From Ruminococcus sp. UBA7477 (GTDB lineage Bacteria; Bacillota; Clostridia; Oscillospirales; Ruminococcaceae): 29,176 nucleotides of DNA. The stretch spans positions 14,769 to 43,944 of the forward strand of contig DLOT01000011.1 of assembly GCA_002479715.1 (NCBI GenBank), given 5' to 3'. The position numbers and the translations under genes were made by a program. Each line of letters opens with the position of its first letter. Position 1 is the first letter of the stretch. Of this stretch, positions 1 through 7,458 are shown piece after piece. A model generated the notes under the pieces. That model was given only the letters and a program-made list of their open reading frames with translations. It did not search any database and was not told the DNA's origin.

Positions 1-854
1 TAGGGACATACCCTCATAAGCATTGCCTCAAAAAGTCCGCATGGGCGCATAGGGTTCTTAGGGCTCATAGGGCCGGGCCATGCATTCTTGCCTATTTCCG
101 CCTGAAGCTCCTCCCAGCCGATCTTCGGTTCTCTGGCGTAGACCTTTGCGGCGCGCTCGTTCCACTGCCTGTCATATTCGGTAAAGTCCGCGTATGCCTT
201 CAGCAGCTCGGCTTCGGTCTTTCCCTTCGTTGCCTCGTCGTATTCATCAACGTATGTCTTGGTATCCTTATCCTCGATCAGGGTCTCCCTATCGCACCAG
301 CAGGAAGCCGATGTGCCGCCCCAGTTGCAGCCGATAAGTCCGACAGTAACGCCAAGCTCTCTTGCAAGCTTAAGCCCGAAATGCAGCCCGACTGCCGACC
401 ATGCCTGCGAGGCTTCCTCTCCGGCCTCCTGCCAGCCCGTATGCTTTTCTGCTTCCATAAGATCGCTGTCTATCATCGCCTGCTTCGGAGTGTAATAAAA
501 TCTTACATTGCACTCGGGCGTGAGTGAGCTCAGAAGCTCCTTTCCGTCCTTGGCGTTTCGGATCTCAAGCTCCATATTTGATTGTCCGCCCAGAAGCCAG
601 ACCTCTCCGATAGCGACATTAGTGAAAGTTATGACCTCTTCTCCCGCCGAAACGGTCAATGTCAGTCCGACACCTGCGCTCTGCGGCGGAAGGATCGCCC
701 TCCATTTTCCGTTTTCAACAAAGGCTTCTGTCTCAATGCCCCTCTCCGGGATCGAGGCTCTGACCGCCGAAGCGTCGGTTTCTCCCCATATTTCAATGTT
801 TTTTTCTCTCTGCAAAACCATGTTGTTTGAAAATACCGCAGCACATTTAAGCAT
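1..854 (-). CDS. Sialate O-acetylesterase-like SGNH hydrolase (3' end cut by window)
   Basis: This is the N-terminal 284 codons of a carbohydrate esterase; the rest lies beyond base 1. The family removes acetyl groups from sialic acid or related sugars and glycans. The N-terminal ~80 residues have the 'FSNNMVLQRE' and 'IWGE' opening of the family's beta-sandwich. GEVWLLGGQSNME follows, with the predicted nucleophile Ser92 in the GQSN block, then GLIGCNWGGTSASCW around residues 172-186, the second SGNH block. The catalytic Asp/His region is outside the window. I see no signal peptide, so a cytoplasmic enzyme is likely. The ATG at 854 has AAAGGA about 9 bases upstream. Its real substrate cannot be read from sequence; a xylan or other glycan acetylesterase is an alternative. 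Confidence 0.85.
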   Translation of the reverse strand, partial: MLKCAAVFSNNMVLQREKNIEIWGETDASAVRASIPERGIETEAFVENGKWRAILPPQSAGVGLTLTVSAGEEVITFTNVAIGEVWLLGGQSNMELEIRNAKDGKELLSSLTPECNVRFYYTPKQAMIDSDLMEAEKHTGWQEAGEEASQAWSAVGLHFGLKLARELGVTVGLIGCNWGGTSASCWCDRETLIEDKDTKTYVDEYDEATKGKTEAELLKAYADFTEYDRQWNERAAKVYAREPKIGWEELQAEIGKNAWPGPMSPKNPMRPCGLFEAMLMRVCP

Positions 855-876
855 AATCCCAACGTCCTTTCAAAAA

Positions 877-1959
877 TCAGAATAGTTTTATAATATCGTT
901 AAAGGTTATCACAACCATTAAAAGCATAAGCAATCCGAGGCCGATAAGATGGACCATTCCCTCTTTTTCGGGAGGGATCTTCTTGCGGCGTATCGCCTCG
1001 ATAATCAAAAACACAAGCCGTCCGCCGTCCAGCGCAGGAAAAGGAATAAGGTTGAAAATGCCGACATTTATCGTTATGAACGCCGCGATATTCAGAACCT
1101 GCCCCCACAGCGCGCTCCAATCAATTTTATTTGTTTCCTCATCGCGCTGACTATCTACAACGTCGCCGATAACATCAACAATACCCACAGGTCCTGAAAG
1201 ATCGTTAAGCTTGTATTTGCCCGTCACCAGATCACCGAAAGATATCCAGATAAGCCGTGAATATGTCGCAAACTGCCCGCAGGCCTCCTTCATCACGGAC
1301 GGAGCGGTTATTCTCTCGCCGACAACTATAAAATCAATATACAGCGTGTTCTCCGGCTTGTCAAACGTGACCTCAGGAAGCTTGACCTTTTGGCCGCCGC
1401 GCTCGACGACCATTTCAAAGACCCCGTCCTCATCGTTTTGAAACTGATAGGATATGTCTGTGGCAGTGAAAATGTGCATACCGTTTATTTCGACTATCTT
1501 ATCTCCGACCTCAAGTCCTGTCTGATGTGACATTGCCTCGTCAACACCGTCGGTGAACTCGTGTCCCAGCACCTCACTGCGCGGAGTAAAGCTGTGTATC
1601 GTCGTGGAGGTTATCGCGTCGTCGGAAGAAACCATACAGATCAGCAGAATGAAGCCGAGGATAAGATTCATGACAGCACCCGCTGCAACGATGATAATTC
1701 TTTTCCAAACGGGTTTATTGCCAAACGCCCGCTCGTCCTCGCTGCTCTCGTCCTCGCCCTCCATAGAGCAAAAGCCGCCTATCGGCAAAAGCCGCAGCGC
1801 GTAGGTCGTTTCGCCTTTCTTGAACTTTATTATCGCAGGCCCCATGCCAAGCGCAAACTCGTTCACGCGGACGCCGCTGAGCTTTGCCGCCGCAAAATGC
1901 CCCGCTTCATGGATAGCGATGATAGCTCCGAAAACAAGAATTGCTATGATAATACTCAT
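877..1959 (-). CDS. rseP: RIP metalloprotease RseP (site-2 protease)
   Basis: A membrane-embedded zinc protease that performs intramembrane cleavage, typically of anti-sigma factors or leftover signal peptides. The HExxH site is at residues 17-21 (HEAGH) in the first membrane segment. The second metal-ligand motif, NLIPFPALDGGR, is near residue 310. Between them lie another membrane segment (about 85-107) and a PDZ region (about 130-200, including GDKIVEINGM). A final membrane helix ends the 360-residue protein, a normal family length. It follows dxr by 44 bases on the same strand, a pairing common in Firmicutes. The ribosome site is weak (AGAGG about 14 bases upstream), so translation may depend on dxr. 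The target anti-sigma factor is not in the window. Confidence 0.95.
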   Translation of the reverse strand: MSIIIAILVFGAIIAIHEAGHFAAAKLSGVRVNEFALGMGPAIIKFKKGETTYALRLLPIGGFCSMEGEDESSEDERAFGNKPVWKRIIIVAAGAVMNLILGFILLICMVSSDDAITSTTIHSFTPRSEVLGHEFTDGVDEAMSHQTGLEVGDKIVEINGMHIFTATDISYQFQNDEDGVFEMVVERGGQKVKLPEVTFDKPENTLYIDFIVVGERITAPSVMKEACGQFATYSRLIWISFGDLVTGKYKLNDLSGPVGIVDVIGDVVDSQRDEETNKIDWSALWGQVLNIAAFITINVGIFNLIPFPALDGGRLVFLIIEAIRRKKIPPEKEGMVHLIGLGLLMLLMVVITFNDIIKLF

Positions 1960-2003
1960 AAAGCTGATGTTGTCGCCTCTTTCTGTATAGATTTATCGCC
2001 TTA

Positions 2004-3161
2004 TCAAAGGCTTGCCGCTTTTTCCGCGATATATTCCCTTGCAGCCTTATCCGCCGCCAGAACATCACCGAGGTCGTGTATTTCTTTTCTCGGCATATTC
2101 TCCGTAACCGAAAGAACAAGCTCGCCTATTTGCAGAAAGCTTATCTTTCCTGCCAAAAACAGCTCAACAGCCTTTTCGTTTGCTCCGTTCACCATCGCGG
2201 GCATACTGCCGCCGACTGTTATTGCCCTTATACAGGCTGTCAGGCAGTCAAACGTTTCAAGATCCGGCCTTGCAAAATGAAGCGTGCCGTATTCACACAG
2301 CGAAAGCGGCTTTGTCGGGCAATCAAGCCTGTCAGGATACAAAAGCGCATACTGTATCGGTATTTTCATATCGGGAACGCCCATCTGCGCGATTACCGAT
2401 CTGTCATTATACTCAACTGCCGAATGAATAACGCTCTCCCGCTGAACGACTATTTCGATCTGCTCAGGGCTAAGGCCGAAAAGCCACATAGCCTCGATAA
2501 ACTCCAAGCCCTTGTTCATAAGAGTTGCCGAATCTATGGTGATCTTTCTGCCCATAGACCAGTTGGGGTGACTGAGAGCCTGCTCCACACTGACGTTTTT
2601 CAGCTCCGCTTTTGTTTTGCCGAAAAACGGTCCGCCGCTTGCCGTTAGGATTATTTTCGACAGCTGCTCGCGCCTGTTTCCCTGCAAACACTGAAAGATC
2701 GCCGAATGCTCGCTGTCAACCGGATAGATCGCAACGCCCTTTTTCCGCGCCGCCTTTGTCACCAGCTCGCCTCCCGCGACAAGTGTTTCCTTGTTGGCGA
2801 GGGCTATGTCTTTTCCTGCTTCTATTGCCGCCAGTGTAGGCTTCAGCCCGACCATTCCGACGACAGAATTGAGCAGCATATCGCTCTCGGGAAGCGCGGC
2901 GATCCTGCAAATACCGTCCATTCCACAAAGGATCTCGCAGTCAACTCCGCTAAGCTCTCCGCGCAGCTGCGAAAGCCTGCTCTCGTCGTATATACAAACA
3001 TACCTTGCGCCAAATCTCTTAGCCTGATCGGCAAGAAGCTTCACATTTGAATTTGCCGCAAGTGCAATCACTCTGATATTATGCTTCTCAGCGATCTCCA
3101 GCGACTGTGTGCCTATAGAGCCGGTCGATCCGATAATCGCTATTGTTTTTCTGTACTGCAT
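2004..3161 (-). CDS. dxr: 1-deoxy-D-xylulose 5-phosphate reductoisomerase
   Basis: Converts DXP to 2-C-methyl-D-erythritol 4-phosphate with NADPH, the committed step of the MEP isoprenoid pathway in the cytoplasm. Visible motifs are the nucleotide-binding IIGSTGSIGTQSLEIA at the N-terminus, LANKETLVAGGELV, the metal/substrate motif VDSEHSAIFQCLQG, and HPNWSMGRKITIDSATLMNKGLEFIEA (split by a flexible loop in the family). I chose the ATG at 3161 because GGGAGG sits 9 bases upstream and the protein then begins MQYRKTIAIIGSTG, giving 385 residues. A GTG at 3185 is in frame and overlaps the preceding stop, but it has no better ribosome site. It is followed by rseP in an apparent operon. Confidence 0.96.
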   Translation of the reverse strand: MQYRKTIAIIGSTGSIGTQSLEIAEKHNIRVIALAANSNVKLLADQAKRFGARYVCIYDESRLSQLRGELSGVDCEILCGMDGICRIAALPESDMLLNSVVGMVGLKPTLAAIEAGKDIALANKETLVAGGELVTKAARKKGVAIYPVDSEHSAIFQCLQGNRREQLSKIILTASGGPFFGKTKAELKNVSVEQALSHPNWSMGRKITIDSATLMNKGLEFIEAMWLFGLSPEQIEIVVQRESVIHSAVEYNDRSVIAQMGVPDMKIPIQYALLYPDRLDCPTKPLSLCEYGTLHFARPDLETFDCLTACIRAITVGGSMPAMVNGANEKAVELFLAGKISFLQIGELVLSVTENMPRKEIHDLGDVLAADKAAREYIAEKAASL

Positions 3162-3181
3162 ACTAAAAGTCCTCCCTGTCT

Positions 3182-3688
3182 TCACTCAAACAGTCCCGCA
3201 TTCAGCCTATCGAGGTTACTTGGGTCTGTGCCGACAAACACGGGAAATCTTCCGGTTCTCTCGATCGTCATTCCGTTCAGCATACCGGTGTGCATGGATA
3301 TGTGCCTGAACTGCCCCAGCACCAATTCCAGTCTTGTGAATTTGCAGTTTTCGGGCTTGTCGTACAGTTCTTCATCATTCAGCCCGTCAAGATAGGCGAT
3401 CGTTTTTTCGCGGACGGTCTTAAGATAGCTTAATAGCTCCCGATCCGTCAGCACAATCCTGCACGGATTGTCGGGATTGTCCATACCGTCTTCGTGAAAC
3501 TGCGACTCGTCATAGTCAAAAGGATTGATAAACCATTTGTCGGCGGAATGGATCGTATGATAAGCGTATCTCCACGCCGGGACTCCGCAAACCGGTGCAT
3601 CACGGTCATAGGTCTTTATAGCGGTCTCAAGATTTATAAAATTGGGGATCACCTGCCGCTTGATCGTTTCACACAGCTTATTCACCAT
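3182..3688 (-). CDS. DinB-superfamily protein
   Basis: A 168-residue helical protein with the DinB/YfiT fold pattern. Putative metal-binding histidines are His44/His47 in YHTIHSADKW and His129/His133 in QFRHISMHTG. In this superfamily three histidines hold a divalent metal, and members act as thiol-dependent transferases or hydrolases, although many have no assigned reaction. The 'RHISMHTG' C-terminal helix and the following 'NGM' are typical. GGGGGAGG lies 5 bases before the ATG. The gene sits between the ABC-F gene and dxr on the same strand, 45 bases from the former and about 20 from the latter's preferred start, so it is probably cotranscribed. No substrate can be assigned. Confidence 0.8.
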   Translation of the reverse strand: MVNKLCETIKRQVIPNFINLETAIKTYDRDAPVCGVPAWRYAYHTIHSADKWFINPFDYDESQFHEDGMDNPDNPCRIVLTDRELLSYLKTVREKTIAYLDGLNDEELYDKPENCKFTRLELVLGQFRHISMHTGMLNGMTIERTGRFPVFVGTDPSNLDRLNAGLFE

Positions 3689-3733
3689 TCATGCCTCCCC
3701 CTAAGTTTTTGTTCAGCAGTTTCCTGCTCCTGC

Positions 3734-5350
3734 CTATTCGATAAACGACTTCATTCCCTGTTCGCGGCGGAATTCCAAAAATTCCTCATAGGTTCCCGCG
3801 CGGTCGATACATCCGTCATCCGTTATTTCGATGATACGGTTAGAAACCGTCTGCATTATCTCATGGTCATGAGAGGCAAGAATAACGACGCCCTTAAAAT
3901 CCCGAAGAGCATTGTTGACCGCAGTAATACTCTCCAGATCAAGATGGTTCGTCGGTCTGTCGAGCATGATGCAGTTCGAGCCGAAAAGCATCATTCTGGA
4001 GAACATACATCTGACCTTTTCGCCTCCCGACAGCACCTTGACGGGCTTGTATATATCATCTCCGGTAAAAAGCATTTTACCCAAAAAGCCTCGCAGGAAC
4101 GTTTCCGTTTCCTCTGTCGTCGAATACTGCCTGATCCACTCAACGATATTAAGATCGCAGTTGTTAAAGTACTCTGTGTTATCCTTGGGAAAGTAGGAAA
4201 CCGTTATTGTGCTTCCCCACTTATAGCTTCCCTCATCAGGCTCATCCTCGCCCGCCAGTATTTTAAACAGCGCGGTGATCGCCTGCTCGCTCTGACCTAT
4301 AAAAGAAACCTTGTCTGTTCTGCCGAGGGTAAAAGAAACGTTATTTAAAAGCTTTACTCCGTCAACCGTTTTTGACAGTCCGCTGACCTGCAAAATATCC
4401 TTGCCGGGCTCTCTGTCTGCCTTAAATTCGACATACGGATATTTTCTGGACGAAGCAGGCATCTCCTCAACTGTTATTTTATCGAGCAGCTTCCTTCGCG
4501 AGGTCGCCTGCTTTGATTTTGACTTGTTTGCCGAAAAGCGCGCAATAAACTCCTGAAGCTCCTTTATCTTCTCCTCAGCCTTTTTATTCTGCTGCTTGAT
4601 CATTCTTTGGATAAGCTGCGATGACTCATACCAAAATTCATAGTTGCCGACATACATTTTGATCTTTGTGTAATCAATATCGACAATATGCGTGCAGACA
4701 TTGTTTAAAAAGTGTCTGTCGTGGGAAACGACGAGTACCGTGCCGAAATACTCAGCCAAAAAGTCCTCCAGCCAGCGTATCGCGTCGATATCCAGATGGT
4801 TGGTAGGCTCGTCGAGCAGAATAATATCCGGATTTCCGAAAAGCGCCTGAGCCAGAAGCACCTTGACCTTTTCGTTGCCGGAAAGGCCTGACATCTGCGA
4901 ATACAGTATATCCTCGGACAGACCTAAGCCCTGTATCAGCTTAGAGGCGTCCGCTTCGGCCTCCCAGCCGTTAAGCTCAGCAAACTCACCTTCCAAAACG
5001 GCGGCTCTCTCGCCGTCCTCCTCGGAAAAGTCCTCCTTTGCATACAGCGCGTCCTTTTCCTGCATTATCCTGTAAAGCTTCTCGTTCCCCATTATAACGG
5101 TATCGAGAACGTTATATTCATCGTATGCAAAATGATCCTGCCTGAGAACAGACATACGCTGTTCCTTAGATATCGAAACCTCGCCCGTTGTCGGCTCAAG
5201 CTCGCCGCAAAGTATTTTTAAAAACGTGGATTTTCCCGCACCGTTCGCGCCGATAATTCCGTAGCAATTTCCGTCCGAAAACTTGAGGTTAACATCCTTG
5301 AAAAGATAACTTCCCGAAAATTGCAGACTTACATCAGAAACTGTAATCAT
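3734..5350 (-). CDS. ABC-F family ATPase (YbiT-like) with a degenerate second nucleotide site
   Basis: A soluble twin ATPase without membrane segments. ABC-F proteins bind the ribosomal E site and act in translation or antibiotic protection. With the ATG at 5350 (GGAGA 6-7 bases upstream) the protein has 538 residues. NBD1 has an intact P-loop GANGAGKS (34-41) and Walker B LLDEPTNHLD (E181) but signature LSGNE (156-160). A charged linker (about 240-300, rich in K/E/Q) follows. NBD2 has GQSEQAIT (352-359) instead of a P-loop, signature LSGGE (440-444) and LDRPTNHLD, with Arg465 replacing the catalytic Glu. The C-terminal 'SHDHEI' switch is present. It is closest to the YbiT-like branch, judged by VEWIRQY and the FTGDDIYKPVKVLSGGEK region. 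No resistance phenotype can be assigned. Confidence 0.9.
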   Translation of the reverse strand: MITVSDVSLQFSGSYLFKDVNLKFSDGNCYGIIGANGAGKSTFLKILCGELEPTTGEVSISKEQRMSVLRQDHFAYDEYNVLDTVIMGNEKLYRIMQEKDALYAKEDFSEEDGERAAVLEGEFAELNGWEAEADASKLIQGLGLSEDILYSQMSGLSGNEKVKVLLAQALFGNPDIILLDEPTNHLDIDAIRWLEDFLAEYFGTVLVVSHDRHFLNNVCTHIVDIDYTKIKMYVGNYEFWYESSQLIQRMIKQQNKKAEEKIKELQEFIARFSANKSKSKQATSRRKLLDKITVEEMPASSRKYPYVEFKADREPGKDILQVSGLSKTVDGVKLLNNVSFTLGRTDKVSFIGQSEQAITALFKILAGEDEPDEGSYKWGSTITVSYFPKDNTEYFNNCDLNIVEWIRQYSTTEETETFLRGFLGKMLFTGDDIYKPVKVLSGGEKVRCMFSRMMLFGSNCIMLDRPTNHLDLESITAVNNALRDFKGVVILASHDHEIMQTVSNRIIEITDDGCIDRAGTYEEFLEFRREQGMKSFIE

Positions 5351-5362
5351 TTTGTATCTCCG

Positions 5363-5404
5363 TTCTATAGACATATATTCTATAGCAAACGACAGAATAT
5401 TCTG
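5363..5404. repeat. Short direct repeats and palindrome upstream of the ABC-F gene
   Basis: Two copies of TTCTATAG (5363-5370 and 5378-5385) are spaced 15 bases apart. They are followed by the perfect 12-base palindrome CAGAATATTCTG (5393-5404). All lie within about 55 bases upstream of the ABC-F start, where a promoter or operator would be expected. CTATAG is itself palindromic, so each repeat could be a half-site or contain a -10-like TATAG core. No clear -35/-10 pair could be assigned. Confidence 0.4.
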
Positions 5405-5414
5405 GCGTTGCTAT

Positions 5415-5462
5415 TTGCCGATCCGCACGTAGCGAACGTAAGTGAGCGAATGTGCGAGGCAA
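5415..5462. repeat. Imperfect inverted repeat in the divergent intergenic region
   Basis: TTGCC (5415-5419) and CGCAC (5424-5428) pair with GTGCG (5452-5456) and GGCAA (5458-5462), separated by small bulges and a loop of about 23 bases. It has no T-tract on either side and lies between divergent genes, so it is unlikely to be a terminator. It directly adjoins the stronger inverted repeat at 5474-5514. Confidence 0.5.
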
Positions 5463-5473
5463 TTAAAATCAAC

Positions 5474-5514
5474 ATTACAGTGAACGTCAAATTTAATTTG
5501 ACGCTCACTGTAAT
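5474..5514. repeat. Near-perfect 20-bp inverted repeat
   Basis: The left arm (5474-5493, ATTACAGTGAACGTCAAATT) and right arm (5495-5514) are reverse complements with one mismatch, around a single central T. Transcribed RNA would form a long stem once the A/T-rich centre opens. It lies between divergent genes, where no terminator is needed. A dispersed repeat or small non-autonomous element is one reading; an operator or small RNA is another. Confidence 0.65.
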
Positions 5515-5644
5515 TATACATTATTTTTGCCTGTCCGTCAAGCACATAAAGCCATAAATACTGCCGTTCATTATCAAAGGCTCAGCAATGCGAATGGTAA
5601 TGTCGTCAGCAAACTTCATTTTGCGTATCCGGAAGAACATTGCA

Positions 5645-5673
5645 TTGACAGGCTTCGGAATATGTGATAAAAT
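5645..5673 (+). promoter_or_regulatory. Predicted sigma-A promoter for the 5721 gene
   Basis: TTGACA (5645-5650) is separated by 17 bases from TAAAAT (5668-5673), with an extended -10 TG at 5665-5666. The start codon is about 48 bases downstream of the -10 box. This is close to the housekeeping consensus. Confidence 0.8.
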
Positions 5674-5720
5674 AAACGCAAAGCATCTATTGAAAAAACT
5701 TATCGAAAGGTTTGATTTAT

Positions 5721-6200
5721 ATGTTGTTTTCAAAGCTGTTCGGAAAACGCGACCAGACCCCGCAGTATGACGGCTCGCCATTTCTCGACTTCAACTCTCA
5801 GGGCGTCAGCATTTCGGGAAATCAGGTAGGCTTTCCCGTTCGTCTGGAAGTCCTTGAAGGCATTCTCGGAAGGGCTGAAAAATTCGAGCTTAAGGCGGGA
5901 ATAAATTACTGTTGGAGCAACCTCGGCATTTTCTGCTACACAAAGGACGGCGTATCGGTTTATGCCTTCGGCGCCACAATAGTTCCCAAGTCCAAAAGCG
6001 TCAGCTTCATACCCGACAAGCCTTATGAGGGAAGGATCACCGTATGCGGCAAGCCGTGGGAAAAGATGCTGCGCAGCGGCGAGAAAACCGAAGTATTCTA
6101 CAGGCTGATGCTTGGCAGGTATTCTATCGTTTCCGAGTTTATCGATTGGGAAGATGATTCCGTTCTCACGGATATCGAGATAAATGCCAACACATATTGA
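5721..6200 (+). CDS. Small protein of unknown function
   Basis: A 159-residue protein with no signal peptide or membrane segment. It opens with a basic MLFSKLFGKRDQ and is then rich in short beta-like stretches (GVSISGNQVGFPVRLEVLEGILG, in two halves, and NYCWSNLGIFCYTKDGVSVYAFG). The 'LEGILGRAEKFE ... YCWSNLGIFCYTKDG' pattern resembles small beta-rich domain-of-unknown-function proteins of the DUF7738 type. That resemblance is from memory and unverified. The ATG at 5721 is preferred; GAAAGG lies 10 bases upstream. A TTG at 5712 is in frame but sits only one base after that ribosome site. The gene is monocistronic, with its own promoter and terminator. No function is proposed. Confidence 0.75.
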   Translation: MLFSKLFGKRDQTPQYDGSPFLDFNSQGVSISGNQVGFPVRLEVLEGILGRAEKFELKAGINYCWSNLGIFCYTKDGVSVYAFGATIVPKSKSVSFIPDKPYEGRITVCGKPWEKMLRSGEKTEVFYRLMLGRYSIVSEFIDWEDDSVLTDIEINANTY

Positions 6201-6256
6201 TCTTATATGAATCAAAAAGGATTCTGTAAAGCCCGACACCTTATAAAGAAGTATTC

Positions 6257-6295
6257 AGACAGCACATTCAAGCAGACTGTGCTGTCTTACTTTTG
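6257..6295 (+). terminator. Intrinsic terminator after the 5721 gene
   Basis: AGACAGCACA (6257-6266) pairs perfectly with TGTGCTGTCT (6278-6287) across an 11-base loop, followed by TACTTTTG. The stem starts 56 bases after the stop codon and precedes the AraC gene on the same strand. Confidence 0.75.
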
Positions 6296-6380
6296 TGTTA
6301 ATTCCCTTAAAATCGCAACACATATCAAGATTTCTCCTTTGAAGATATGCTAGTATATTATCGAAGGGAGGGGTTAAGCC

Positions 6381-7298
6381 TTGTACGAATGGAACGAAGC
6401 GATACAGAAAATGATCGACTGGATCGAAACGAATATTACCGAAAATCCTACGCTCCCCCAAATGTCGGAGCAGATAGGCTATTCGCCGTATTATTGCTCG
6501 GTTCAGTTTCACAAAATCTGCGGCATGACAATAAAGAATTATGTATCAGGCAGACGGCTTGCTCTTGCGGCGGTCGCTCTGCGTGATACAGACGAAAGAA
6601 TTATTGATATTGCAGTAAAATACGGATTTTCTTCACAGGAAGCTCTGACGAGAGCTTTCCGTAGCCTGTTCGGGTGCACACCGGCAGCTTACAGAAGAAA
6701 ACCAGCACCTGTTCCGCTTCCGATTTACAAGACTATATTCTTTCCCGAGCATTATCAAAAACTACACAAAGGAGAATTGAAAATGAGCAATAACACTTTA
6801 CTTGATCCTACTGTAAGGATCCAGTATATCCCCGCACATAAGTATATGGGAATATGGGATACAAAAGCAGAAAATTACTGCGACTTTTGGGGAAATCACA
6901 ACTGTGACACCGTATGCGGGATTATTGACAGCCTAAGCAATGTCTGTGACCCTATTGTTACAGGGCATACAGCAGGCTGGTATTACAACGAAATGGGCGA
7001 ACGCAAATATTTTTATGGTACGGGCGTGCCTGCGGATTACTGCGGAGCAGTTCCCGACGGATTTGAGATCCGTGAATTTCCTGCAAGCTACTATTTGGTT
7101 TTCAGCCATCCGCCCTTCGATTTTCTGAAGGACAACGGAGAGGTTATGGGCAAGGTCGAAAATCTTGCATGGAATTACAACATAGATGAATACTGCGGCG
7201 GAAAATGGACATGGAATGAGCAGGCTTGCCAGTGCTATCAGCGGCATTATCCCGAGGGAATAGGCTATGAGATTTTAAGACCTGTAAAGATGAAATAA
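6381..7298 (+). CDS. AraC-family regulator with C-terminal GyrI-like effector domain
   Basis: A 305-residue DNA-binding regulator. The N-terminal ~112 residues hold two helix-turn-helix units of the AraC/XylS type (LPQMSEQIGYSPYYCSVQFHK, in two halves, and IDIAVKYGFSSQEALTRAFR, ending FGCTPAAYRR). From residue 135 there is an aromatic-rich effector-binding domain of the GyrI/AraC_E_bind type (IQYIPAHKYMGIW ... GWYYNEMGERKYFYGTGVP). The start is TTG at 6381 because GGGAGGGG lies 7-8 bases upstream; the first in-frame ATG (6411) would cut into the first helix. A second ribosome site, AAAGGAG, precedes an in-frame ATG at 6783 exactly at the domain boundary. No target gene is adjacent: its neighbours are a unique small gene and a convergent LCP gene. 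Ligand unknown. Confidence 0.88.
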   Translation: MYEWNEAIQKMIDWIETNITENPTLPQMSEQIGYSPYYCSVQFHKICGMTIKNYVSGRRLALAAVALRDTDERIIDIAVKYGFSSQEALTRAFRSLFGCTPAAYRRKPAPVPLPIYKTIFFPEHYQKLHKGELKMSNNTLLDPTVRIQYIPAHKYMGIWDTKAENYCDFWGNHNCDTVCGIIDSLSNVCDPIVTGHTAGWYYNEMGERKYFYGTGVPADYCGAVPDGFEIREFPASYYLVFSHPPFDFLKDNGEVMGKVENLAWNYNIDEYCGGKWTWNEQACQCYQRHYPEGIGYEILRPVKMK

Positions 7299-7311
7299 TA
7301 ACAGAAGAAGC

Positions 7312-7339
7312 CCTACAGAACATATTGCTGTGGTTTTTT
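7312..7339 (+). terminator. Weak terminator after the AraC-family gene
   Basis: CC (7312-7313) and ACAG (7315-7318) pair with CTGT (7328-7331) and GG (7332-7333) around a one-base bulge, followed directly by six T residues (7334-7339). It begins 14 bases after the stop codon. Confidence 0.5.
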
Positions 7340-7381
7340 GATGATATTCAATAATATGATTTTATAATGTCAAAGAGTATT

Positions 7382-7430
7382 AAAAAACAACCCCGTCTGT
7401 GACTCACGATCGTGAGTTACAGACGGGGTT
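7382..7430 (-). terminator. Strong terminator between convergent genes
   Basis: A 21-bp near-perfect inverted repeat spans 7389-7430 (AACCCCGTCTGTGACTCACG against its mirror, with one mismatch). On the minus strand it is followed by TTGTTTTTTA, so it ends transcripts from the LCP gene. It may also stop readthrough from the AraC gene on the plus strand, where the downstream T content is weaker. Confidence 0.9.
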
Positions 7431-7458
7431 ACTTATTAACTGTATTCTTTTTGTATTA

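Noticed and set aside
1561..2280. A 239-codon plus-strand frame opposite rseP and dxr
   Set aside because: Antisense to two well-supported genes, with no family signature.
3494..4348. A 284-codon plus-strand frame opposite the DinB and ABC-F genes
   Set aside because: Antisense shadow; the minus-strand products have clear family motifs and this one has none.
5521..5781. An 86-codon minus-strand frame in the divergent intergenic region
   Set aside because: It overlaps the promoter and start of the 5721 gene on the other strand and shows no convincing ribosome site or domain.
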